Assembly: GCA_021014325.1 (NCBI GenBank)
Contig: CM037457.1
Location: 5,314,721 to 5,378,720 of the forward strand
Direction: 5' to 3'
From: Plazaster borealis
Lineage: Eukaryota; Echinodermata; Asteroidea; Forcipulatida; Labidiasteridae
Length of the DNA: 64,000 bases
A program made the translations under genes and the position numbers. Under the pieces are notes generated by a model that was given only the letters and a program-made list of their open reading frames with translations, ran no database searches and was not told the DNA's origin. Position 1 is the first letter of the stretch; each line of letters opens with the position of its first letter. Below, piece by piece: positions 12,601 through 24,600 of the stretch.

Positions 12601-15600
12601 GTCTAATGCTCTTTCATGCACCATTTATTTAAGTGATAAATTGATCATATGGACACATTAATTGTTTACTTGTTTTTTGCAAATGGCACCACCCCGAAAA
12701 CAGGTCACAATAGCACCCTGAAGAGTCCTCTTTCCCATTCTGAAAACTGTGTGGCCAGGCGATCTTTATTTTTTGTTTTACAACTATTTTTCTGAAGGGA
12801 TTTAAAGGCACTGGACACGTTTGGTAATTGTCAAAGACCAGTGTTCTCACTTGGTGTATCCCAACATATGCATAAAATAACAAACCTGTGAAAATTTGGG
12901 CTCAATTGGTCATCAAAGTTGCAAGAAAATGATGAAAGAAAAAACACCCTTGTTGTACAAATTTGTGTGCTTTCAAATAGGAATAAAAGGCTTCTTGCAA
13001 GAAGTCTTTTATTATTTTAGTGAGAAATTACCTCTTTCTCAAAAACTACGTTACTTCAGAGGGAGTCGTTTCCTACAATGGTTTATACTATCAACAGCTC
13101 TCTGTTGCTCGTTACCAAGTCATTTTTTATGTTAATATATATTTTGAGTAATTACCAAATGTGTACAATGCCTTTAAACCAGTCGCTAGCGACCGGTCGG
13201 GGCGTGAAAGAGTTCAGCAAGTATAGCCACTTTACCACAACTAGCCACAGAGCAGGAATCACATGTGCATGAACTCGGCTAATAACGTACTTTGGGCCGA
13301 TGGTTTTTTTGTTTACAACCTTGCACATTAATAAGGAGGGCATACCTTTGGTAATTACTCCACAAATTAATGATCATGAAGGATGAAGAAGCACAGCAGC
13401 TGTTGATAATGTAGAACCTTTGTGGACCTTTTAAAAACCGTGGGTTTGACTTAGGTTCCATTGTATTCTATACCCCCTTCAAGTGCGAATTTCAAATATA
13501 TGGTCTTTACATTTTTGGTATGGGAAATGTTTAGTTCATTCCTGAATTTCAACGATATTCAATCAAAACGGCATCAAATTTGACCTTTTGACTATTGCAC
13601 AAATTCCTTTTTGGAATGTATAGACCCATGTGTTGATATCCAATGGCCCCATGTTTCCAATTTTGCTCTGAAAGAGTATCAAATAAAATGACAATTTGCA
13701 CCATTTTATTATGAGGTTAGAGACTTGTAAATTTGTTGTCTCCAACATTCATAAAGGACTCTATTGGAAAATAAGTGCATCACAAAAATGAATTTGACTT
13801 TGGAGCCCATCTTTAATGAACTCAAAATGAAGTGCCTGCCAAATTCAATTCAATTCAATTCAATTCAATTGTATTCATTTTATTCATGTGTTTTTGGGTC
13901 TGTCCACTCGATCGCTCGGGCATCACATGTAGGAGATGGCGCAGCGATTCCTCACAACACCCTAGCAAAAAAGTGAAGCTGCAGAAAATGAGCGACATAT
14001 GCCACCCATAATTGCTGTCTTCTGTCCAGCCACCTGCATCTTAACAGATAACCCGTACGCCCCAGTAAGCCAACAAATCAAATTGGATTGCTTGGGCAGG
14101 TAGAGAAGATTCACTAGGGCTATCAATTGTGCAAATATGCAAACCCAATAATTTGATAGTAGGGGAATGCAGTCGTATTATTTTCATACTTCTCCTTTTG
14201 CTGTTCATGTGGGGAGCTCGTTTATTCCCTTCGGGTTCGTCATCTCTGTTTGGGAGGAGTTTTTATTGATAATATTTATGTCAATGTATGATACGTTCTT
14301 TTTAAATATCAAATAATAAACCACAAGGGAAACTGACTGGGTACATTATATTTACTTTGGGGTTTGAACAAAGAAAAATTCTTAGAGCAGGATTTGAACC
14401 AAGGACCTCCGGATTTACGTGCCGGCACTCTACCAACTGAGCTATATAGTCCTATGTTGGCGGTCTCCCTATTTTGTCAATGTCTTTGTTCGGGGGGTGC
14501 CAGTCAGAAGCCATTTAACCTGTAGCCGCCGTATAGCCAGGGATCGCACCCAAGTTTACGATACAACCTGGGAAGCGGCTGCAGAGGGATCACCTTTGGT
14601 TATTTTCAATAGATGTTAAATTTGCATCAGGGATAAAGAATATTATTTCTTTTTGCTTTAATACACGGATGTGTGATAAGCACTGTATATTCAGTACTTT
14701 CTCTGAATTGCGGGCCGATATGCACAAATTGCGGTCGATTCGCAAACAAAAAAAATAAAAATAAAAAATAAAATTGTTTTAGGCTTTTATTGTTTTACTT
14801 CAGATCAAATTTACGAAAATTGTAAAGATAAAACCATTTAGAATGCCCCCAGATTACACAGTAGGGCTTTTTAAACCAAAGATAGACACCAAGTAAAAAA
14901 CATTCCGAGGACCTCATTTCAATTAAGCATGCTTTGGCCAAACTTCAAAAATGAGGGTTCAGAATGCCCCCACAGTTTTGAAAAATCCTAAGGAGAACCC
15001 TGGTGCCCCCCCCCCCCCAATTTAAAGAAGCTAACTAGGGTGTGTGGTGTGTGGTGTTTTTATTGAAAACTATAAGATAGGAATAAATGTACTCTTCAAA
15101 AACCATGTTTTTTTATGCCTTTAACTCTTTCAGTGCCCACGTGTTTTGACCCTTAAGTGCCAAGTTTGTTTAGGTTTTCAAAGCTCTGTAAAAAAAAAGG
15201 GAAAAAAAAGTCTTACTCACCAAATAAAATGTATCTTGCTGATTTGTGTTGCCTTAGTACATCCCAAAGTCAAAAGTATTTCTTTACAGAGTGATATATT
15301 GTGAAGTAAAGCATGTACGTTTCCTGGGGGCTGCCATTGTTTCAAAGTGTAATTACAAACAAGGAGACGATCGATCGACCCATGGCGGTATTGATCGTAG
15401 CTAAAAATAGAATACATTAGAAAAGCTCAGAATTGATGCACCCTCTTGCAAGAACCCGAATAAAACCTAGAGAAAAAGGTTGTACATGTGCGAAATTGTA
15501 TAATACGTTAGAGTGATAATGCCCATGTATATTATGGATCGTACATATGTACGATTGATGGCACTTTTTGAGTACATAAAATAGATCGTACATGTACGAT

Positions 15601-18600
15601 ATTGGTACGTTTGGAATACATCAAATAGATCGTACATGTACGACCTTGGCACTGAAAGAGTTAATAGAGTGAAAAATATGCAGGTCGAAGAAAAAAAATT
15701 GTATAACCTTGACTTTATCTAGTCATTCGCTGTAGTTATAATCATTGAGGATGAATTTGGGAGTTTCTGCTCTGTTTGTTTGCAGCGGATTATGTAGGAT
15801 GTAGGGCGCTTTCTAGGGTTGCTGTGGGAGATGACATATGGAGGCAAATTAAGATTTGCTCGTCGGTCAACGATATGAACGCAAGGGTATATATGCTTAA
15901 ATGAACGTATGGTTGGATTATTAAGGGTTGTATACCATTCTCAGGGATCTTGTTCCATGGAGTCCTGAGATTCATCTTCAGCAAATCCACCGATAGCGGG
16001 CGTTAATAGTTTTCACTACTACATTGATTTTGGGCGTTTATAGTTTGAACTATATACATTGTTTTGGGGCGTTTATGGTTCGTACTACTACATTGATTTG
16101 GGGCGTTTATAGTTTGTAGTACTACATTGATTTTGGGCGTTTATAGTTTGTACTACTACAATGATTTTGGGCATTTATAGTTTGTAGTACTACATTGATT
16201 TTGGGCGTTTATAGTTTGTACTACTACATGTATTTTGGGCGTTTATAGTTTGTACTACTACATTGATTTTGGGCGTTTATAGTTTGTACTACTACATTGA
16301 TTTTGGGCGTTTATAGTTTGTACTATTACATTGTTTTGGGGCGTTTATGGTTTGTACTACTACATTGATTTGGAGTTTATAGTTTGTAGTACTACATTGA
16401 TTTTGGGCGTTTATAGTTTGTACTACTACATTGATTTTGGGCGTTTGTAGTTTGTACTACTACATTGATTTTGGGCGTTTATAGTTTGTACTACTACATT
16501 GATTTTGGGCGTTTATAGTTTGTACTACTACATTTATTTGGGGCATTTATAGTTTGTACTACTACAATGATTTTGTGCATTTATAGTTTGTACTACTACA
16601 TTGATTTTGGGCGTTTATAGTTTGTACTATTACATTGATTTTGGGCGTTTATAGTTTGTACTACTACATGTATTTTGGGCGTTTATAGTTTGTACTATTA
16701 CATTGATTTTTGGCGTTTATAGTTTGTACTTCTACATTGATTTTGGGCGTTTATAGTTTATACTACTACATTGATTTTGGGCGTTTATAGTTTGTACTAC
16801 TACGTTGATTTTGGGCATTTATAGTTTGTACTACTGCATTGATTTTGGTCTGTATAGTTTGTCCAATTTATACACCTGGGTTAAGAGAAGCAATGAATGG
16901 TTAAGTGCCTTTCTCAAGGACACAGGGGTCATGACCAGGAATCGAACCCACACTCCGATGATTCAGCCATCAGAACTTGAGTCCGATGCAGTTGACCGCT
17001 CGCCAACGACAACAACCAATACACAGATGTTTAGTGACATGACAAAGTGCAATCTAAGGTCACTCTTAAATGCTATGTAATCACCTGACCTCCCCCCCCC
17101 CATGTTTTTTGTGTGTATTTATCCTCAAAACGCAAACATCTAAAGTATTTGTTATTATCCTATATCTCACATCAGGACAAGAAGACGGCGTTGTTCTGGG
17201 CTGCTGACAAGGGCCTTGTAGACATCGCTGAAGCCCTCTTGGAGTGCAATGCAAACACGGAGATATCAAATAAGGTACAGAACTCTAACCTCAACTAGAC
17301 AAGTGATGCTTATTTAAAGGGATTGTATACGTTTGGTAATTGGAACCTACTGTTTGTTTCAATCCTATATAGTTGTACATATATACCATAAAACTCACCT
17401 GTGAGAATTTCATTTCAACAGGTGGTACCGTTTTTGAGATATTTCTGAAAATCTGGAGCGGTTCTGTCCACGCAGGAAGAATAATCTGCATTTGGAATAC
17501 ACAATCTGAGAAACGTTAGTGCAGTAACGCTTCTCAGATTAAAATTTTCGGGGATAAAAAGAAATTTCTTTTTCCATAACCGCAGTACTTCGAAGTGAAA
17601 AGTTTCTCAAAATGCATTATACTATCCAAAGCTGCTGTACTTCTTACCAAATAAGTTTTTATTGCCATTCATTTTCAGAGTCATTACCAAACGTATACAG
17701 ACCCTTTAAGCACTTGAATGTGTTTGCAATACATTAGGCACTCTCTCTCTCTATCGGCGAGTGTCTCGCTCAAAATGTTCGTCTGATCATCTTGCCAAAT
17801 GAGTAGAAAGCTATTGTCTTTCTCTTCAAAATGTTAATAAATTGTTGAGAGGTTTGATCAGTCTGTTAATGTTTGTTGACTGTTACCTTGGTGATGTTGA
17901 GCAAATTTACTTATTGGAAAATTAATACTTTCCAGAAAAAATATATTAGAGAGTGGAAACTAATTAGTGCGAAATTGGACGACCACCTGAAACAAATAAG
18001 GATAATAATAAATTAATTATTTAATGGAATATTCTGTTTAATGTGAAGCCTGTTGAAAGGGATGAAGAGTACTGTGGTTATGGTGGTACTATTTGTAGTC
18101 GAGTCATGCCAGAAATTCCAGGGGCATGTTTTGGCAACCCTAAGCAGAAATGAGTTTCTGACATAAAATTCACTGACCAAAACAATTTCTGAGAGCTGTG
18201 TGAATAAATGGGTCGGTAACCAGAAACAAGGTACAGTTCTTGAAAGTTATTGTTCTTACGGCCTTTGGTTTAAAATCCCAAATGGGGAAAACCCTTGCAA
18301 TCAGGTAGGAACTGAAAATGTCATGCAAGCTCTGGTCTGAGCTCTATGGTCTGAGGTGGGATTCGAACCGGGGGTCCACAGAGGTGAAAGGCAGGGAAAG
18401 AAACCACTGAGCCAACCTGTATTTTTTCTGTATCTGTATTTTTCTTTACTCACAGGAAGCGGAAACACCGTTACTGAGAGCTGCCCGAAATAGAAATCGT
18501 GAGATTGTGCGTTTACTACTGGATAAGAACGCCAAAGTATCTGCAACAGACAAGGTAAGATTTGAAAGGCCGTGCAGAGGTTGTTGTTGTTTGTTGTTTA

Positions 18601-21600
18601 GATGATCTTCCCGTCAAGGGAACTCGGCAAACTCCCTCAAGGGGATATAAACACCAAGCTGGCAACAGCCAATCTCTCTCATACAAACATTGGTTTAACG
18701 TCTATGATTATGAAATGCATCAACAAGTTGTGATTCAGTAACTAGACGACAATACTTATTCTTGTCATTGTGAAATCAGCGGTTAGCTTGGCCGGATTCG
18801 AACCCACAACCTTGTGTTTGCAAGTTCTGCAGTCTAACCACTTAGACGAAAGGTCAGGCAGAGGTTACGGCTTTTAAGTAGTGGTTACGGCTAGATAGCA
18901 AATGGCTATTCTTCTGCATTACAGATGCAGCATGTACCCACAGTTGTAGCCAGAGTCACTATTATACTGACATGACATTGAAACAGCATCATCTGTCAAA
19001 ATTTACTCAGAGAAAACCAATTCTTTAATTGTCTGTGTGTGAAAATCAGGCCACGCATTTTTAATGTAAAACCAAATGATAATTAAAAGATTTCACATTT
19101 GTGTTTTGCTGGAGCAATTTTTTCCCCTTAGCAACAGTGCATTTTGCTATTTTCAAGAATCAATTCCTTTTTCTTCCTAGCGTGGCGACACAGCCCTTCA
19201 CATAGCCATCCGCTTCCGTGATAAGAAAGTCTCAGAGCTACTCCTTCGGAATCCCAAAGATGGCCGCCTGTTGTATAAACCCAACAAAGAAGGGGAGACG
19301 CCGTACAACATAGACTCCAACCACCAAAAGGGCATTCTCACTCAGATCTTTGGAGCAAGTACGTCTAAAAACAGAGTAGAGTTTGGGTAGATTATTAGAA
19401 ATGACATGTACATGTAAATTGAGGATTTTCCAACTGAAAGTTTATTGGCTTTGCGTAAAAGTGGTAAATTAAGTGAAGTGATTCATATTTTAATGTAACA
19501 GTGGTTGTTGGATTTGCTTTAAGCCCTTCAGGGCACATATATTTGAAGTGCCCTGTATTTCTGGTCATTATAAATGTAATAATGCCCTTTCACTCAGTCA
19601 ATAGTTGAATATTAATTGACCTCATCAAAGGAGTGTCACACGTAGCAGGTGAAATATGTAGGGACCTTTAAAGTCCTTTAAGTGGGTCTTTCAGATCGCT
19701 GTCAGTCAATACTTATATATACTAGTGCCCTCCAGACCAGTCAACAGTTCACTTGTTTGTGCCCCCCCCCCCCCCCCCCATCCAGGAAGTTTCACACCAG
19801 GCGAGGAGGCCGATAGTGAAATGAGTGATCTATGCAGTAGCGCTCTGGCAGATATTCTGAGTGAGCCAACCCTAGCCCCGCCCATCACCGTTGGTCTCTA
19901 CGCACGGTGGGGAAGCGGGAAGTCTTTCATTCTCAAGAAACTGCAAGGTAAAGGAAGTCAATATAATGAAGCCATGCATGAGAAAGGTCTCGACCAATCG
20001 GTACGCGCTGCACGCCTCGCAGCCATTGCTGGGGTTCTGATAGAACACGTTTTTTTTACACAAATAATAATAATAATAATAATAGTCTCCTGACGATGAC
20101 TAGAGCAAGCTAGTCGAAACGTTGAGACCTATTTAGACTCACTCCGCAGCAGTGTAGTTATTAACGAGAAGTTCCCCCCAATCCACATAGCAAAAGTAGT
20201 AGTTCCGCCCACTTTCCTACCTCCCGCCCAGGTAGTAGTTAATAAGAAGGACAGTTCTTTTCAGAACTGAAAAGTCTCCCAAATTCCGAATATTTTAGTC
20301 TGCTGCAGTAGAATAAAAAGCAAGACAAGTTTTCTAAGAACAAAATCTACCTAGCAAGTAGATATATACATGGTGTTACCACAAACCAAATATATAATAA
20401 TATAATAATAACGGGCATTTATAGAGCACTCTTATACTGGTTACCACAGCGCTTTACAAGAAAACTATACAATAAGCGAATAAATACAGGCACTAATAAT
20501 GGGAAAGACAGTTGGTCCTGAGCAATCAACCTTTGAACAGGAAAGTTTTGAGATGTTTCTTGAAAACTTCAAGTGACTCTGCGGAATGAATTTGACGAGG
20601 GAAACATTGTTGCCTTTTTTTCTTTTTATGTGCATTAAGTGTCTTCCTCATGCTGCCCCATCCCGGAAATTGTGTATTCAAATTTGTATAAAAAGTAAAA
20701 AAGACTATGATTTGTCCATGTCTTTGTGTACAAAACCTTGCGCCACCAGCACCCCAGCAAAGGTGGTGCTGCGTGTGCGGTTGCGCATTCGGATTGGTTT
20801 AGACATTCGCACTATCATATTTACACATCTACCAAAGTCCAAAGTCGACTTTCGGTCAATTTCAATGTATATATACCATGCCCGATATGTGACACAGGCA
20901 TAGAGCCCCCCCCCACCCCCAATTGTTCCTATACTCTAACACACTCTTTCCTCTTGTACAGAAGTACCCCCCCTAAAATCCTCTAAAATTCCTGAGATTC
21001 CAAGCACACAATGAAGACACAATAGGAGGGGGGTACACCATGCCACATATCGATCACCAAATGTCAGGGGATCAGGTTGGCTCAGTGGTTTCTTTCCCTG
21101 CCTTTCACCTCTGTGGACCCCCGGTTCAAATCCCACCTCAGACCGGAGCCTTGCATGTGGATTTGGTTTTCAGTCCTGACCTGATTTGCCTGGATTTCCC
21201 TCCCATATTTAAAATAGGGCCCAATTTCATAGAGCTGCTTAAGCAGCAATTAGTGCTTAACAATTTTCTGCTAAGCAAAAATTTGCAGGATACCAGTCAC
21301 AGATGATACATGTGGAATGATATTTTGGCTAGTAACCTTATTCTGGTAAGCATTATTTTGTTGTGCTAAGCTACTTTTTGTCCTTAAACAGTTCTATGAA
21401 ATTGGGCCCAAAACATTTCTTCTTGTTTCCTATTCACCATCCTGTTATTGGCGCTAATTGTGCTGTTGGATGTGTAATCTAAATAAAAACGAATTTATTT
21501 TTGTTTACTTTCCTATCTGTAGGCCGTGATTGAAATCATGTCTTGGTGTTTTGTCCAGTGGACGATTTCACAAAGAGCTAAGATTGATCTTAACTGTGTA

Positions 21601-24600
21601 TCAATCTTAATTGCTAAGCAAAGTGTGATGTCACAATACAAATCACTATGGTGATATTGGCAACTCGTCTTTTATAATGAATCTTAGCGCTTTTGTGAAA
21701 TCGAGCCAAGACTTTTTTGTTCTCGAACCCAGTCTCAATCTTTGAACCTTAAAGTTTTGACGACTACGCCCATCTCACTCTCCTTGAATTTCCCCCTTCA
21801 TTCCCCTCATCAGATGAAATGCGTCAGTTCACCGTGCACAGCAGCAAACCCATCTTTAAATTCTCCTGTCTTGTGTTCATCGTCTGTCTTCTACTCAGCG
21901 CCGTGCTGGGCGCGGCCGTTCTCTTTATATTCAGCAATTTGCCCGGGGCGTCCGTCGGAGTATTTTTTACCATATTCTTCTCACTGTATTTTATATTAGG
22001 TAAGTGAACAAACTTTTTTTTCTTTTTCTCTTGTATCTTTGAGTTATTTGTGGCTGCATATGCATCAATTTAGTGAAGGCTATGCACCTACACATCTTCA
22101 GAGTTTGATTTTCTCAGAAGTTCTAATGTCTTTCTTCAATTTACGGTTGTCTTACAATTCTCAATTTTAAATTGCAAATGGTCCGTGTACTTACACCCAC
22201 TATGGCCAACAAGCTTTCACTGTAGCTGCGCCATCAATATGGAACAACCTCCTTCTTCATACCCCGCTAAGCTACCTCTACTGACTCATTGAAATATCTC
22301 TTAAAGACTCACCTTTTTGTGATTTCAGCTGTAAGCGATTGGAAATGCCAGTAAAAAGGGCTATATAAGTATGATTGATAATATCTGGCACCACCGAACA
22401 AAGATATTGACAAAATAGGGAGACCGCCAACACAGGGCTAGATAGCTGAGTTGGTAGAGCACCGGCACGTTAAACCGGAGGTCGTTGGTTCAAATCCCAC
22501 TCTAGTCAGTTTTTCTTTGTTCAAGCCCAAATTAGTTTAAAATTTACTCAGTCAGTTCCCCTTGTGGTTTATAACTTGATAATGTTATTATTACTCTTTA
22601 ATGTGAAAGATTGTCTTGTTTTTGTCTCAGGTGTTGTTTATCTAGGCAATCGCAAAAAATGGCGTGGTATGCGAACTACGTCATCTTGGTTGGCTATGCA
22701 GCTGAACTACCTACGTCTTCTTCTTGCCATGATTTACTGTAACCCACCTCCCAAGCCACCCCAGAATAACAAGGCTCTACCCATCAGGTGAGTGAATAAC
22801 TACCCCTCACTCTCCCCCAAAAGCCACCCAAGAACAGGAGAGTGGGGTCTCTGACCAACCCACTCCCCCTCCCCCCAAGCCACCCCAGATTAACAAGGCT
22901 CTACCCATTAGGTGAGTGAATAACTACACGTCACTCTCCCCCCAAAGCCACCCAAGAACAGGATAGTGGAGTCTTTGACCAACCCACTCCCCCTCCCCCC
23001 CAAGCCACCCCAGAATAACAAGGCTCTACCCATTAGGTGAGTGAATAACTACCCGTCACTCTCCCCTCAAAAGCCACCAAGAACAGGAGAGTGGATTCTC
23101 TGACCAACCCACTCCCCCTCCCCCCAAGCCACCCCAGAATAACAAGGCTCTACCCATTAGGTGAGTGAATAACTACCTGTCACTCTCCCCTCAAAAGCCA
23201 CCAAGAACAGGAGGGTGGAGTCTCTGACCAACCCACTCCCCCTCCCCCCCAAGCCACCCCAGAATAACAAGGCTCTACCCATTAGGTGAGTGAATAACTA
23301 CCCGTCACTCTCCCCCCAAAGCCACCCAAGAACAGGAGAGTGGAGTCTTTGACCAACCCACTCCCCCTCCCCCCCAAGCCACCCCAGAATAACAAGGCTC
23401 TACCCATTAGGTTAGTGAATAACTACCCGTCACTCTCCCCTCAAAAGCCACCAAGAACAGGAGAGTGGATTCTCTGACCAACCCACTCCCCCTCCCCCAA
23501 GCCACCCCAGAATAACAAGGCTCTACCCATTAGGTGAGTGAATAACTACCTGTCACTCTCCCCTCAAAAGCCACCAAGAACAGGAGGGTGGAGTCTCTGA
23601 CCAACCCACTCCCCCTCCCCCCCAAGCCACCCCAGAATAACAAGGCTCTACCCATTAGGTGAGTGAATAACTACCCGTCACTCTCCCCCCAAAGCCACCC
23701 AAGAACAGGAGAGTGGAGTCTTTGACCAACCCACTCCCCCTCCCCCCCAAGCCACCCCAGAATAACAAGGCTCTACCCATTAGGTGAGTGAATAACTACC
23801 CGTCACTCTCCCCCCAAAGCCACCCAAGAACAGGAGAGTGGAGTCTTTGACCAACCCACTCCCCCTCTCCAATAGCCACCCAGAATAACAATAAGCTTCC
23901 TCGTCACAAGTTTTTAATTTTGTTTCAATGTTAATTTGAAGCAATTTTGTGTACTATACAAAAATTGAAAATTTATTTATAACAACTTGCTATGGGTATT
24001 TTTATTTTCAAAAAATTTGTATAAATATAATTTTTAAAAGAAGATTTGATTTCATAGAAAATTAAAGTCTTCATTCAAGTTTTGTTCTTGTTTTTGATAT
24101 GTGCGAGACTTGCACAGGTAATAAGCATGAGGCGATTAGGGGTCAAATTCATGTTACTGCGTATGATGGAACTCTGAAGCAGTACCCAGTAAAGTGTGAA
24201 GATCTATCGGCCATAACGCAAAATTCCATGGCAAGCATGGCCATGAAATTGGGCCCAGATATCATGTTTACCTGCTTTTTGCCCTTCTTTACATCAATCT
24301 CTTGTTGTCACTCTTGTCCGTGTAGATTTATATTTGGGGATCATTTACACCTGTCCAACATTGGAGGGGAGACGCCGTTATCTAAGGCTGTAGCATCACT
24401 CAGTGCAGCGGTGGAGAGAGACCTTGGCTTCATGGCCTCCAGGGTGTACAGAGTGACAAGAAACAAATACGCAGAAGGTAATAATAGTAACAACTAGTGT
24501 ATATATTACACTTTATAACACCCCTTACACAAATTCTGCCTTTTCATTGGTTTAGAGCGCGTCACATGATATGTCTTAGTTTTACTAGAAACCCGGTGGC

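Larger units (their letters stand above)
7575..17175. other. 9.6-kb intron, mosaic of mobile elements
   Basis: Holds the elements listed separately (families A, B, C, D, E, G, Q, SINEs, a 109-bp triplication, a 34-bp minisatellite). The remaining stretches 8371-9004, 9531-9935, 10366-10950, 11671-12608, 13216-14384 and 14691-15994 show no clear element or exon; 13844-13870 is a short CAATT pentamer repeat. Confidence 0.55.

Noticed and set aside
15995..16862. CRISPR-like array
   Set aside because: Units are head-to-tail with no unique spacers, in an animal intron: a minisatellite.
22385..22520. Functional tRNA gene
   Set aside because: tRNA-like boxes are present but the fold is imperfect, and the sequence is embedded in a SINE repeated elsewhere in the window.
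24099..24497. 132-codon open frame starting at an ATG in the intron
   Set aside because: The part before 24326 is MITE remnant; only 24326-24477 is KIDINS220 coding sequence.
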